DNA of 64,000 bases from Aquilaria yunnanensis (GCA_039654915.1 CM077597.1:74836001-74900000), one strand, 5' to 3'; shown: positions 21,628-34,660, numbered from the stretch's first letter. Translations and numbers: made by a program. The notes: generated from the letters alone by a model not told the origin.

Positions 21628-24373
21628 TGTAATGCCCGAAAAATCCAAACTGATTAGGTCCCGGGGTAAGTGGATTGGGAGCCAAAGAACTTTCCTAATT
21701 TGGGAATTTAGCTCAATTAATGTGAGGGGACATTAAATTAAGTGTTAAGGATTCATGAAATTAAGCTTGGCTTAGGCCAAGAAAAATAATGGTGAAAATG
21801 GTGGATTTCAAAGATGAGGGACTCAATTGAACAAAGGAATTGTTGTAAGTTGGGCTCAATTGCCCAAATTCAAAAGATTGGAGGACTAAGTGGGGAATTG
21901 GCCCATTTTCATGGCCTTGGATGCCATGGCCAGCCATGTCCATTCAAAATAATATATTTTATGCCACCTCCACCTCCACCCACACCTCCACTCACCTTTG
22001 TCCCCCACCTTCACCACTTCATCATTTAACTTCACCAACTCTTCCAATTTGTCCCCCCACTTTGTCTCCCACTTCCCATTTGAATTATTACTCCACTAAG
22101 GCATTATTCCCACCCATTTTGGACACCCATAACCGGACATACACTCCCCCATTCAACAAAATACATTTCCCCACTCATCTCACCTCATTCAAGCCATTTC
22201 ACTATCTTTCTTCAATCTCTCTCTACAAACTCTCTCTCCCTTCTCTCTAGTTTTGGCCAACACTTGTTCTTCTCTCCAAGAACATTTCTAACTCTTCTCC
22301 TTCCTCCAAAAATTCTGCCATCACTAGAAATCACCCTTCCATAAATTAAAACCAAGTGTTCTTGGTGGAATTCATGCTCTAAACACCCAAAGAGCAAGAA
22401 TCAAGTAAAAGATTCAAAGAAAACCAAGGAGAGAAATTCGGCCATCTTCATTTCTTAGAGGTTTTGAACTCTTCTCAAGGAGTTCTTTGTGTATATGAGC
22501 TTCTAAGCTCATTGGGAGGAAGAATCAAGAAGAAAATTTGAAGAACATCAAGCACACAAAATTCGGTCTCACCTCCTAGTCGAGGTTTCGTAAGTGTGAA
22601 CCAAGTATTCTTGGTATTTTGATTTCTTTAAGATAATTACCAAGTGTTCTTGGTATTTTATGGATTACTAATTTATTTGGCCATTTTGGTTCTTGTGCTA
22701 GAAAATCATTTCTAAAAACCAACAAGCGAGGAAATCGAAGGAAAACAAGCTTCTAAGAAGCTTTCGGTATTGGTAAGGATTCCTATACTCTTTGAGTATT
22801 CGGGCCCCTAGGTGATGGTCAAAGAACCATATGATCCTAGGTGTGCTATGAGGGCTTAAGTTAAATTATTGCTTCGGCAATTCCATTTTGCTCATGAGCT
22901 AAGTTAAGTAAGCAAGCATTATGGGCTAAGATTTAAGTAGGCCACCTTAAATTCCTATGCTAAGTGAGATCTCCGAAAATGAAAAGTATGTGAAATTAAT
23001 GAAATAAAACTTGAGGGATGCTTGCTGCCCTTCTGTAAATCAAGGTGTTAAGTGGCGTTTGTTTGTGTGCTTCTATGAATTTGTTGTGCATGCTAACCCC
23101 CGATTTCGATTATTATTGTATATACATGTATCTTTGTGTTTTCTTTGTCTTTATGTTTTCTTTGCAGGATTTTTGGAATATTTATTGCCATTACATTCTT
23201 GGCATATGTTAGGCCATAAAGGCCATATGTTAGGCTTTGGAAGCCATACGGAATCCTTATTGAGTTTTAAAACTCACCCGCCCTACTATACTTTTGTAGG
23301 TAAAAGTGTGCTCGAAAGATTGAGCTAAAAGTCTTGAGTACTCTTTTTGTGGTATAAAGGTTGGGTATGTGTATGGTATTGCTCAATTATACTAAGTATT
23401 CTAAGTATTTTAAGTTGCGTGAAAATCAAGCTAATAAGCGTGGACTTTGTGTGCAGGACTACGAGTCTAGAGTTTGTGGGAACAACGTCTTAAGGTGGAT
23501 AATTAGTGTTCCTTGGCACTATGATTTATGGCTTGATTTTAAGCATGTAAATTGTTGGTCTAAGTTTAGTGACCAAATTATGGACTTAGCTAAAATTCAG
23601 CCAAACTTGATTTTGGGCTTGTAAGATGGACTATGGACACTTTGGGTGCTTTTATTGCTTGGTGGACTTACCAAGGCCCATGCATGTTTTATGGAAGTAT
23701 GATTTTCATGAAAATCGGAAGCATGTATAAATTGGGCTTAAATGCATGTTTTGGGCTTAAATAAGAAATTAGAAAATTTGAATATGTTCTTGGTTAATTT
23801 GGGGCCATATGCATGTTAAGTATGGAAAAGGCCCATAAGCCCATGTTTATGTTGAAAGCATGCTATGTTTGGCTTTGTATGCGCACTCAAAGAAAAACAT
23901 GCAAATAAACTTGGAGAAGCATGAAATTGGATGCATGTGTAAAGATTGGCTAATAAGGAATTCAAGTGCACATACGTGAATTAATATATGCCTAAGCATT
24001 AGTTGCATCTAAAGGCATTAAGTGATTATGTGCACTAGTGAACACCAAAACACATAAGCATGCAAAGCATATGCATGAAAATAAGTTTTCAAACTTAAGT
24101 TGGTGTTTTGGATGCCATGCATAATCTTGGCTAAAGCTTGGTAAATACCATGAAAATGAACACATGAAATCCACATAGGTGCTAGTTTGTTTCCAAGAGC
24201 ACTTAAACTTAAACCTTTAATAAGAACATAACAAGCTAGTACCAGTAAGTATCCTGGGGTTCGTGCCCATAAGTCTTAGTGAGTAATAAAAGTCCCTTCG
24301 GTTTAATTAAACTTCTGCTGCATGTTTTAGATAATTGGGCCCGGATGGGCCAGGGGCAGTTTAGGGCACGACA
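21628..24373 (+). mobile_element. Solo LTR, 2.7 kb, probably Tekay/Del-type chromovirus
   Basis: Begins TGTAATGCCCG and ends GGGCACGACA, with a perfect 5-bp target duplication TCTGG at 21623-21627 and 24374-24378. There is no internal region, so it is a solo LTR left by recombination between two LTRs. The TGTAATGCCC start and the GGCACGACA end are of the kind seen in Tekay/Del chromovirus LTRs. A pyrimidine-rich CCACCTCCACC stretch lies at 21960-22080. ORFs inside (21814-22029, 21921-22250, 23011-23328, 23361-23624) are chance readings. Confidence 0.88.
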
Positions 24374-24378
24374 TCTGG

Positions 24379-26460
24379 ACTAGGGTCAAACCTTGCAAGT
24401 CGAAGAATGAGTAATGTGTTTTAGGGGTCTTCTGTTAGGAAGAGATTTCAATCGATCAACTTGAGAATAAGGATAAGCTGCGTCGAGAAAGGATTCTTTA
24501 CAAGCTCCACAAAAAGGGACGCCCACAGCACTCCAAGGTACATTCTACATCCTACCATCTTAAAGTCAATAGCTTTCACTCCATATATGAAAGCTAACTT
24601 CACCATCAGAGGGTTTCCCCTTAACACACAATCAATGACTTTGATGGTTTCTTTAAGTGCATGTTCCAACTTCATGTCATCTAGTGCAAGCTTAAACTTT
24701 TATTTGCTCGGTTTGATTGGCAGCACCCTAATTTTACTACCACTTACAATCCACAGGAAACAACCGAAAATTAATACTTGGTGGAATAAGTGGCTTGCAT
24801 TCTCATTACATTCTCACCATACTTAGGCCAATATTTTATAGAAATACACACCAATTCATTTTAACTTAAGTGAAATTAATTTAAAATAGCTTATTTTTAT
24901 TTTTACATTTTTATCTTCTAAAACCAATGTTATTTGAAAGCCAATACTATTTAAGTGTAGGCAAAAGAGGCAAATTGCCCATTCATGTTTACGCTACAGG
25001 CAGATTGGCTACTATATTTTTTTTTGTAGTTAAATGGCCTGTTAACCTTACATTATCAGTGGATATTGGCTACTACCGTTACTTTTATCCACATGTATGA
25101 TGATTTGGAATATTTTGATGAAGTGGTGACAAACATAACATGTATAAGTGGCAAGCTTATGTATAAAAAAAATAAAACACCTAACTTAACCCTTAAACTT
25201 TTGTCTAACACTATAAAGCTTCATAAGTTTTTGCATTTAACAATTTAGCCACCATCTACCTTTTACCAATAGGGGAACTCAAACATCTCCATATGATCCC
25301 AACAATTACTAATCTCTATCCTCAAATAGGATTACTATTACTAGCCTCTAACTTCTGCACATTGAAATCACATCTAAATTCACATCAGAGGCTCTAATTG
25401 GTCGCAGCCTGAAAAGAAAGGTTCAAAAGCTTGAAAAGTTCAAAGTTTGAGAATTAGAGATTAGCGTTGTCTTCGCGTAACTTCTCTCACTAAAGAAAGA
25501 TGAACTAGACGCGAAAAAAGTATAAGTTGAATTGATTGTAGAAGCTGTCAGTATTCAAGAATATGGTGTATTTGGTTGAGGCAGTATCTAGTAAAGATGG
25601 TGTTATTGGAAGTGAGGTCAAAGGAGAAGGATGGCAAGGGTGCAAAGAAGATTCCATAACACAACAGTAGCCTTGGGGGGAAATCAAGTGGTACAGTGGT
25701 GAGAACCTAGAAGCGCAGTCTGCCTTAAGGATCCTTGGTGGATTTTTTAGCATCATCGATGTGGTAATGTTCGTGGGGGTGTTTAGATCAAACCGTGAAC
25801 TTACTGGTTGAGGGCCCGACAGGTTTGATTGTTGCTGGCATTATGATTTGTTGGATTTGTTCGACTCATGGCTTATGCGTCTTTAATATTGATGATTACA
25901 AAATATATTTATTTTTTGTATTTCAAGTCCATATTTAAATAGTTATACATTAGTTTCTTGTTGATAAAGTTTTGATGTTTGGAAACAAAAATGGTTCTCA
26001 ATTATATTTAAAGTTTTTTTGGTGATTTAAGCATTGCTTATGAAAAAAGAAACCTTTTTATTGTTAAATTTGTTGAAGTTTGAAAGCTTGAACATGAGAA
26101 AAACCTGGAGCTGCAGTTTTAACAGGGTTAAAGTTTGTTAAGATGTTGAAACTAGAGTAGTTTTCCAAGCCTGAGAATATTTTGGTTATAGACAAGGTTT
26201 AGTCCAGGCCTGCATGTGAATATTTGGTTGAAAAAATCTTTTAAAATTTATTTTAAAATCATGTCACATTACTTTACCACGTCGGTTAGGTGGTGACACC
26301 TCATTAATTAGTAAACTAGTCATTGAAGATCAAACCTTGAGTGATGATATAAGACCAAAATTTTAATCAAGTGCAATTTTTTCACTCGAGGGAAACTAAG
26401 TGACAGAGGTATTTTTCCTACCAAATTTGACTACAACGGTCACTTGCTTTCTTAGAAACT
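24379..26460. other. Intergenic DNA, nothing recognised
   Basis: Contains short ORFs (24448-24675 -, 24461-24826 +, 25505-25756 -) without recognisable motifs. The first few hundred bases may continue the old LTR that the solo LTR interrupted. No RNA gene or terminal repeat could be supported. Confidence 0.45.
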
Positions 26461-27075
26461 TTTCTATGATTCCCAATGGCTTTTCAACATTTCTTTGTCC
26501 CCCAAATGAGTATAAATACATGGAGAAACACCTTTGAAGTAACTCTTAGCCATTAGAAATGAAGATTCATCATCAAATCCAATAGAAAGAACTTATCTCA
26601 AAAAATTTATTAGTGTGGTTGTACCTTCACTTGCATATTTAGCAAGAATGCTATTGTGTAAGCTTGTGAGTTTGAAAACACTTCAAACATTAGAATCTCT
26701 TGTGTGTGTGAGTGGTTCCTATTGATTCATGAAGAAAACTAGGGTGTGGTTTCTTGTTAGCCTTGGAGAAAACTAGTGTTTGGTTAGGTGTGAACCTTGA
26801 ATAAAATACGATTTTAATCTTGATCAAAAGATAGTGGAAGAATTCTCAAATGGGCAAGGTTAAGGAGATGATGTAGACTCCGGTTGGTAAAGTTGAACTT
26901 CTATGAATCCCGGTGCACTCTTTTCTTTATCTACCTTTATTTACATGGTTTATTTGTGCTTAGCATTACTTGATTTGTTCTTGATTTTTGGTTGAGGGAA
27001 CTTGGTCATAAAATTTGATTTTGTCAAACTTTTTTTTTTCAAGCAACCAATTCACCCCCTTCTTGGTTGCACTTG
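26461..27075 (+). mobile_element. Possible LTR remnant of a Ty1/copia element
   Basis: A TATA box (26511-26518) is followed by about 550 bp that ends in ACCAATTCACCCCCTTCTTGG. That CAATTCACCCCC phrase is typical of the ends of plant copia LTRs (SIRE/Maximus-like), as is the preceding segment with GGTGCACTC and ATCCCGG words. No coding region, target duplication or second LTR is seen, so the boundaries are uncertain. Confidence 0.35.
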
Positions 27076-27922
27076 AGCCGATATGATTTTTGCTGCCCAA
27101 AAGTGATCGCCCTTTGGTGATTTGTGCTCCTTATAAACAGATGATGTAGTTTAGGAGTAGTGGCACAGGCAGTGGTGTCAAGGTTGCCCTTGGACTGATC
27201 ATGGTAGACTAGGACTATTCGATAAGGAAGGTGATTCTTATACTTTATTTTTTAATTCAAGAATTGGTCTGCGTAAGAGCATATAGTTTAATGATGAATT
27301 ATGTAATTTACCATTTCAATTAGTTATGTCAAAACCACATTTCACGGAGTATCCATGAGATAATGGAATATTTAGGCTATAAGTTCAATTGGTGGCTAAT
27401 TTTTTCTTCGTCACAACCATTGTTGGCAAATATTTCTTAAAAAGAAACTTGGATGACTGATTAACTACAAAAAAAAAGAAAAAAAAAACAATAGTGGCTG
27501 ATTTATGCTATAGGACAAACCTGGATGATTGATTAGCTTCTTTTACATTTAAGTGTAATAATCCATTAATTGTAAAATGCTTATAATATTATTCCATTTT
27601 TTTATTTTTCGTTCTTTATGCATTAAAAAATAGATAAGTTTGTAAACCTCTCATCACCAATTTGCATGACGACTAGACGTTTAAAAAGGTGCAGACTAAT
27701 TAAAATAATTGTTATGCCAACTGTCAGTGGCAAATCCAGGATTTTTGGTTCGGGGGGGCAAGCCCGGAGGAAAGTCGGCGGAGCCCGGAGGAGAGTCAGC
27801 GGAGCCCGGAGGAGAGAGACGACGTCGCAGTTAGGTAAAGCTGTAAATTGGGACTAATTCACACTAATTCAAAGATCAAGGAGCAAATCATACGAGTTTG
27901 ATATGGAGAGCAGCTCAAAGAC
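27076..27922. other. Spacer with a 21-bp GC-rich triplicate
   Basis: AT-rich spacer, except for 27753-27830. There a run of seven G is followed by three tandem copies of a 21-bp unit starting GCCCGGAGGAAAGTCGGCGG (27762, 27783, 27804). It abuts the broken start of the copia element. I recognise no gene; the 63-codon frame at 27666-27857 translates the triplicate. Confidence 0.5.
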
Positions 27923-28567
27923 GTGACAATTGTGGAGAAAATTCTCAGATCCTTAACTGACAAATTTAATTACATTGCCTGTTCTATTGAAGAATCCAAG
28001 GATATTGACAGTTTGTCCATAGATGAGTTACAAAGTTCACTAATCGTGCACGAGCAGAAGTTTCAAAAGGCAAGAAGTGAAGAACAATCCTTGAATGTGA
28101 TCACTGGAAGCAGATTTATTGGCAGAGGACGAGGAAGAAGTGGATATAGAGGAAGAGGAAGAAGAAGAGGTTGTCAAGGTTTTAGTAAAGCAACTGTAGA
28201 ATGCTATAAGTGTCACAAATTGGGACACTTTCAATATGAGTATCCCACGTGGGACAAAGAAGCAAACGACACAGAATTTGATGAAGAAGAGGCCATGCTA
28301 TTGATGACATATGTTGACTTGTCTGAAACTGGTAAGGAAGATGTGTGGTTCTTGGATTCAACATGCTCGAATCACATGAGTGGAAACAGATCTCTGTTCA
28401 AAAGCCTGGACGAAAGCTTCAAGCATACAGTAGAACTAGGCAACAATATGAAGATGAATGTGACTGGAAAATGGAATGTGAGATTATCATTGAATGGAGT
28501 CAGCCACACAATCTCAGAAGTATTCTACATATCAGTCCTGAAGAATAACTCGTTAAGTATTGGTTAG
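27923..28567 (+). pseudogene. copia gag C-terminus and protease
   Basis: A 214-codon frame lacking the N-terminal half of Gag. Seen: the end of the UBN2-type Gag region (KILRSLTDKFNYIACSIEES), an Arg/Gly-rich stretch, a zinc knuckle CYKCHKLGHFQYEYP whose final Cys has become Tyr, and the protease site WFLDSTCSNHMSG. The protease site is normally D-S-G, so the Gly has changed to Thr. The frame ends in TAG (28565-28567) where related elements read Gln, and the polyprotein resumes at once. The product would be non-functional. Confidence 0.8.
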
Positions 28568-29662
28568 CTGCAACAGAAGGGTGTAGCCATTGTGTTCAAT
28601 GAAGGAAAATGCAAAATTTACCATCCAGACAAAAGGTTAATCATTAAAGCCGTCATGACAACTAACAGAATGTTTACTCTATCAAGCAGATCACAGGCAC
28701 ATGAAGAAACTTGTTTTCAAACTGGATCTCAGGACCTGACTAATCGTTGGCATAGGAGATATGGGCATTTAAGCCTTAAAGGCCTAAAGACACTACAAAC
28801 TAAAGGAATGGTATGTGGACTTCCTTATCTCCCAGCATCAGAAACTTCATGCACCTGCTGCCTGATTGGAAAGCAACATAGAAATCCTATCCCTAAGGAA
28901 ACCACATGGAGAGCAACACAAAAGTTGGAGCTAATTCACGCTGATATATGTGGACCTATCAACCCTACATCCAACAGCTTGAAAAGGTATTTCTTATGTT
29001 TCATTGATGATTTTAGCAGAAAAGCATGGGCATATTTGTTGACAGAAAAGTCAGATGCTTTACAAATGTTTAAAATCTTCAAGAAACACGTAGAGAAGGA
29101 GACTGGGGTATACATAAAATGTTTATGTACTGACGGAGGGGGTGAGTTTAACTCAGAGGAATTCAAGAAGTTCTGTGAAGAAAATGGTGTGAAAAGACAA
29201 CTAACCACAGCCTTCACTCCATAACAGAATGGTGTGGCAGAGAGGAAGAATAGGACTGTGATGAACATGGTTCGAACCATGCTGACAGACAAGAAGATTC
29301 CTAAAACCTTCTGGCCTGAAGCAGTAAACTGGGCAATCTACATCCTAAATAGGTGTCCCACTCTAGCAGTTAAGAATATCACTCCTCAAAAAGCTTGGAG
29401 TGGAATTAAACCAAGAGTAGGGCACTTAAGAATTTTTGGAAGCCTAGCTCATGTTCACGTGCCAGATGCAAGGAGAACCAAACTTGATGACAAGAGTTTC
29501 ACCTATGTATTTTTGGGTGTCAGTGAGGAGTCAAAAGGATACAGATTATATGATCCAACTTCAAAAAGAATTGTTGTCAGCAGGGGTGTGGCTTTTGAAG
29601 AACAAAAACAATGGAATTGGGAAGAGAATTATAGACAACAGGTTCTGATGGAACTCGAGTAG
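28568..29662 (+). pseudogene. copia integrase (GAG-pre-integrase plus catalytic core), with stops
   Basis: Two frames, 28592-29224 and 29234-29662, form one integrase broken by TAA at 29222-29224, where Gln (FTPQQNG in relatives) is expected. In order: a zinc-binding GAG-pre-integrase segment (LTNRWHRRYGHLS, CTCCLIGKQ), then core acidic residues in HADICGP, CTDGGGEF and NGVAERKNRT (D, D, E), then a C-terminal LGVSEESKGYRLYDP-like domain. All three catalytic acidic residues remain. The frame closes with TAG at 29660-29662. Confidence 0.85.
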
Positions 29663-31390
29663 GAAGAGAATGAATGAAATGAGAAATCTGATGGAGAAAT
29701 AAGTGAAAGTGACAAGAATGATGCCAATGTAGAAGAGACTGTATCAGATGAAACTGAAAAAGGAGAAGATGTAAGGAAAAAGGATAAAAGAACAAGACAA
29801 CCTCCAAGATGGATGCAAGACTATGAAAGTGGGACAGGACTCTCTGAAGATGAAGTTAATATGGTGGCTGAAGATGAGACAGATCCTGTGCTCTTCGAAG
29901 ATGCTGTGAAAAGTCACAAATAGAGGAAAACCATGGACACTGAAATATAAGCAATAGTGAAAAACAACACCTGGACACTCACTGAATTACCTCTAGGTGC
30001 CAAGAAAATTGGAGTCAAGTGGGTTTATAAAACAAAATACAATGAACAAGGAAAGATTGACAAATACAAAGCTCGGCTGGTTGCTAAGGGGTACTCACAA
30101 GAGCATGGAATAGATTATACAGAAGTATATGTTCCCGTGGCTAAAATGGACACAGTTAGAATGATCATTGCCTTGGCAGCTCAAAGGAATTGGGAAATCT
30201 TCCAGTTAGATGTAAAATCAGCCTTTCTCCATGGGAACTTGAATGAGAATGTCTTCGTTGAACAACCAAGAGGATATGAGAAAAAGGGGGGGAAACACTT
30301 GGTGTACAAGCTGCACAAAGCTCTATATGGTTTAAAGCAAGCTCCAAGAGCTTGGTTCAGTAGAATTGAAGCTCATTTTCTAGAGCAAGGATTCCAAAGA
30401 TGCGGCAGTAAACAGACATTGTTTACTAAGAAAAGCAAAGAAGGAAAGATTCTAATAGTGAGCATCTATGTTGATGATTTAATCTTCACTAGAGATGATA
30501 GAAGCTTAATGGACAGTTTTAAGGTTCTTATGATGAAAAAGTTTGATATGACTGATTTGGGAAAGCTGAGATTTTTTCTTGGGATAGAAGTGCTTCAAAA
30601 GGCTGATAGTATCTATATTTACCAAAGAAGGTATGCACAGGAAGTATTGAAGAAGTTTGGAATGACAGAACGCAATTCAGTAGCCACCCCGATAGTTCCA
30701 GGATTTAAGATAAGTAAGGACTTAAATGGAGAGAAAGTTGATGAGACTTATTACAAACAAATCATAGGAAGTCTCATGTATTTGACAGCAACCCGACCTG
30801 ATATGATGTTTGCCATCAGTCTTGTTAGCAGATACATGGCCAGACCTACTGAGCTTCATCTACAAGCAGCAAAAAGGGTGCTGAGGTATCTTAAAGGAAC
30901 CATGAATTATGGAATTCAGTACAATAAAGGAGAAGAGAGTAACTTGAGAGTTTTCACAAATAGTGATTACGTTGGAGACATGGAAGACAGAAAAAGCACT
31001 TCAGGATATGTGTTCCTAATGAACTCAGGAGCTGTTGCCTGGTCTTCAAGGAAACAACCAATAGTAACTTTGTCTACCACTGAAGCTGAATTTGTGGCAG
31101 CAGCAGGATGTGCATCTCAAGCTGTTTGGATGCAAAGAATACTAAAGGAACTAGGACATGATCAGAAGGACAACATAACAATGATGTGTGATAACAACTC
31201 AAGAATCAAACTTTCTAAGAATCCTATTATGCATGGACGAAATAAGCATATTAATGTGCGTTTTCATTTCTTGAGAGAACTGGTAAAAGAAGGAGCTATC
31301 GAGTTAGTACATTGTGCAAGTCAGAATCAAATAGCTGATGTGATGACAAAACCGTTGAAGCGTGAAACTTTCCAAAGACTTCGAGAGTAG
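29663..31390 (+). pseudogene. copia reverse transcriptase / RNase H
   Basis: The linker (29663-29956) contains several stops. An open 477-codon frame at 29957-31390 then covers nearly all of RT and RNase H. Seen: NNTWTL, GVKWVYKTKYN, YKARLVAKGYSQ, QLDVKSAFLHG, YGLKQAPRAW, the catalytic IYVDDL, GSLMYLTATRPD, then RNase H with STSGYVF and STTEAEF and the end KHINVRFHFLRE. The first RNase H motif reads NSDYVGD where SDADWAGD is usual. RT itself looks intact, but it lies in a broken polyprotein without its 5' end. Confidence 0.85.
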
Positions 31391-31454
31391 CTAGGAGTCT
31401 GTGATGTTTCAGAAATAAACTAAATGCCTATGGCAATTAGTTTAAGGGAGGGAA

Positions 31455-31711
31455 TGAAGAGTAAAAGTCCATTAAGGACTCTAGTTTAAGCATAAGTTCA
31501 AGTCTGTTTCTAATTAGTTCACGCAACTAATCATTAGGACAGTAGGTTTATGTTTTCTATCAGGTTTTGCATTATTCTTCTACTTCAAGTAGAACTCCTA
31601 TGTACTAGGCTATTTAAAGTCAAGCTATCTTAATCAAAGTGATATTATTCCTTCAGTTTTGTTCAGTGTGTTTGATCTCTCGAGCATCTTGTTGATTGAA
31701 CAAACTTAACA
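31455..31711 (+). repeat. 3' LTR of the copia element
   Basis: TGAAGAGTAAAAGTCC ... CAAACTTAACA, 257 bp, preceded by the purine tract TTTAAGGGAGGGAA. There is no matching 5' LTR in the window, so no target duplication can be tested. Confidence 0.7.
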
Positions 31712-32072
31712 ATTCCCCACAGAGCTAAGAAATTCCGTATATTTTGATCCGTGAAAAAAGGCACCCCACTGATCATTATGTATCTTCACATGAATACAAT
31801 CAATAATGCCGCCAAACTGCTGTCTACACTTGATGAACATCATTGTCTCCCCTGTTGCGTTGTAGATAAGAAGTTTGGTGCCAAACAACTTGTTATCATA
31901 TTGATCTTCTAAATGACTCAAGTAGGCGCGAGCATTCTCCAGCCTCTCCTCCTCAACAATCATTTCCAGAGCCACGTTGGCTACTTGAAAGCACGTGGGT
32001 TCAGGTGCATCGTCTGGAATTCCCAGTAACTCCTTCACCGTCCTCTGTCACTGGACTTCCGAACACATTCAT
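31712..32072 (-). pseudogene. 23 kDa jasmonate-induced protein-like pseudogene 1 (truncated)
   Basis: On the minus strand, starting ATG at 32072 (MNVFGSPVTED). A one-base frameshift follows, then a frame with VANVALEM, ARAYLSHLEDQYDN, LLIYNATGETMMFI and KIHNDQWGAFFHGS. The IYNATG(D/E)T motif and the later NGQWGAFLH-type motif are hallmarks of the 23 kDa jasmonate-induced protein family of plants, whose biochemical role is poorly understood. The C-terminal third is missing because the copia LTR begins exactly where the frame breaks off. Similar pseudogenes lie at 55335-56320 on the same strand, so this was probably a small local gene cluster, now split by transposons. Confidence 0.7.
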
Positions 32073-32569
32073 CGTCTGGTGCTGCTATTAGTTCAAGATT
32101 GTTAGCTATACTTTTTCTTACCTTCCGAAAGATGAAGATATTAGTGACGAGTACAGAGAGCCATGGACTCGGCGGCAATACTTGTAACTGGAGGAAATTC
32201 TATAGAAGCCTTCAGGACCGGCATACTATCGGGGGGACTAAAAGGGCTGGTTTCTTGGGTACGATTTATCATCTATGGAAGGAGAGAAACAAATCGTAGT
32301 CATAACCAAATCTATAGAAGTCGAAACGAGGTTGTTTTGGAGCTGATCAAATTCTTTTTGAGCTTTGTGCTTGGGTTCATATATTTTCCACTCCCCTTCC
32401 GCTGAACGTGGTTCCTCTGTCGCTTTTTCTCTGTGCCGTTCCTTTCCCCTATCCTGTTTTGCCATGTGTCCTGTTTGATGAAAGATTACTGTGAAGTATA
32501 AAAGGAGGTTAACGGAAACAGAAGACTTATATCATTGCTAAAATTCCACCAGCCGCCACGGTCCAGCGT
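32073..32569. other. Upstream flank of pseudogene 1, nothing recognised
   Basis: No supported ORF (overlapping short frames at 32099-32465 lack motifs). It includes a plus-strand TATAAAAGG word (near 32499), but no gene follows it convincingly. Confidence 0.4.
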
Positions 32570-32692
32570 TTCTAATGAAAAACAGAAAGCATCTGTGCTT
32601 GCTTTCCACAATCCCGTTTTTCATGGTAAGAGCAGAATTTCTGTTTCTTTTGAGCAAGTTTTGAAACAGGGAGTCAGAACCACACTTTTGAG
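32570..32692 (+). repeat. Left part of a duplicated segment (interrupted copy)
   Basis: Matches 59521-59643 closely, for example CTTGCTTTCCACAATCCCG and GGTAAGAGCAGAATTTCTG. The match stops at CTTTTGAG (32685-32692) where the hAT-like element begins, and resumes at 54398. Confidence 0.85.
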
Positions 32693-34059
32693 TAGGGATG
32701 GAAATTGGGTAGGTCGGGTCAGGTTTGGATCAGGTTATTCAGGTACAGGTTTAATCGAGTTAGCATATATTTATGTCCAAGTCGGGTTCAGGTTGAGTTA
32801 TTTGGGTGTAGATTGATTTCAAGTTGAGTATATTTTGGGTTCGGGTTGGGTCATGCAGGGTTTATTTGGATTCGGATCCAATTAGGTCGGGTTATCGGCT
32901 CCTAGACTAAATTCAACTTAATTGTCGAGTTTACTCGGTTCACTAATGCATAAGTTGAAATGGCTGAATCAATTCAATTTTTTTGTTTAATTTTGATTAA
33001 AATTTAATTTAACTAGATATAATAAAATAACATAAAATTTATGAAGATATATTAATATATAATTTCTTCAATAAAATACTCTCTCTATGTCAAGTTCTTT
33101 ATAGCATTCACTATTCAACAATTAATATATGATTTTTTATTTTCAACATTTTATTATATAAATGAAAAATTATTATATTAAATAATAAATAAAGACCTAT
33201 TGTGACAACATGATTTTTTTGGGAGTCACCACCAATCGGTTTCACTTAAGTCGATTGGACACCTAAAAATGATCTACGAGAGTTCAAGGGTTCGGGAGTA
33301 CGGTTACGTTAAAATAACTTTACTCTAACGCCCAAAATTGATACCTTAGTTGATTTTAATTTTATTTTGCTTGCTTTTAAATAATTTCAGTTAATTTTCA
33401 AACCAGGGATTTTAACTGAATCACCCGAATATGGACTTTTAAATCTTGATACTTGATTTTTTATAATTTTTTATAATAAATTTGATATTTCCAAACCATG
33501 GACCCTATTGAATTACCCGGATGTGGAATTTAACGAATTTTAATTTTTATTATTTATTAAATATTTTAATTAATTATCAATCCATATCATAAATTCTACC
33601 AAATTATCCGAATATGGATTTTTAATGATCTTTTATTATTTTTTTTTATTTTTTTTATTTTGAAATTTTTTTTAGTGATTATCCAATCCATATATCTTAT
33701 TATATCGGCCAGATGTTGATCCTGAATTTATTTATATTATCTATGTATTTTTTTTATGAAAAAGAAAATATTTATTTGAAACCATTGATTTTATTGGATC
33801 ATCTGGTTAAAAATTATTTTTTTTTTAATAAACGGAATAAGAGGTTAGACATTGTTATTTAAAGGAAATAATAATTAAAAAAAATGAGTGACTCGAAATT
33901 CCAAATAATAATAATTAAAAAAAAAGTTAAACAAAATAAGAATGACGGAAAAATAAAAGACAGGAGCTTGGTCGTAATAGAAATAATAAACTAAAAAAAT
34001 AGTAAATAAGTAAGTAAGATGAGGATTTTGGCCTGCCATAAAAAAAATGGTAAATAAGA

Positions 34060-34660
34060 AAATAATAAATGTAGAAAGTAAATAAATAAAGAAAGTGGGA
34101 CACTTGGCTGTCCACGTAAGAAAATAAGGTACAGAAAGTAAATAAATGAAGAAAAGTAAATAAATAAAAAAATGGGGTACTTGGCCGTCCATGTAAAAAA
34201 AAAGATAAAGTGCAGAAAGTAAATAAATGAAGAAAAGTAAATAAATAAATAAAGTGGGACACTTGGCTATCCATGTAAAGAAATAAAGTGCAGAAAGTAA
34301 ATAAATGAAGAAAAGTAAATAAATAAAGAAAGTGGGCTATTTGGTCGTCCATGTAAAAAAAAAAGATAAAGTGCAAAAAGTAAATAAATGAAGAAAAGTA
34401 AATAAATAAAAAAAGTGGGACACTTGGCCATCTACGTAAAAAAATAAAGTGCAGAAAGTAAATAAATGAAAAAAGTAAATAAATAAAGAAAGTGGAGCAT
34501 TTAGCTATCCATGTAAAAAAAAAAAAAGATAAAGTGCAGAAAGTAAATAAATAAATAAAATAGGGCACTTGGGCATCAACGTAAAAGAAGTAACAAAAGT
34601 ATAAAAAATTAAATAAGTAAAAAAAGAAATAAAGTGGGGCGTTTTGGCCATCCACATAAA
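34060..34660 (-). repeat. ~80-bp tandem repeat in the 3' LTR of element B
   Basis: About seven imperfect units, period roughly 77-90 bp. On the plus strand each has GTGGG-CACTTGGC-TCCATGT followed by AAAGTGCAGAAAGTAAATAA. The same array is at about 51700-52430 in the 5' LTR, with more units. In one frame it reads as repeating FIYLL/FLH peptides, which is a composition effect. Confidence 0.8.

Larger units (their letters stand above)
27840..31711 (+). mobile_element. 5'-truncated Ty1/copia retrotransposon
   Basis: Order: partial gag, protease, integrase, reverse transcriptase and RNase H, the order that defines Ty1/copia, then a purine tract (31440-31454) and one 257-bp LTR (31455-31711, TGAAGAG...TTAACA). 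No 5' LTR or gag start is present; the left edge is ragged around 27840-27920. Several point nonsense changes break the polyprotein. The short LTR and the RNase H motif style suggest a Tork/Tnt1-like lineage. Its right end abuts a jasmonate-induced-protein-like pseudogene. Confidence 0.85.

Noticed and set aside
21814..23624. Several plus-strand ORFs of 70-109 codons
   Set aside because: All lie in the solo LTR and lack motifs; the Pro/His-rich one reflects a CCACC-rich stretch.
24448..24826. Overlapping 75- and 121-codon ORFs on opposite strands
   Set aside because: No recognisable motif, no homologue elsewhere in the window, and neither strand favoured; treated as chance.
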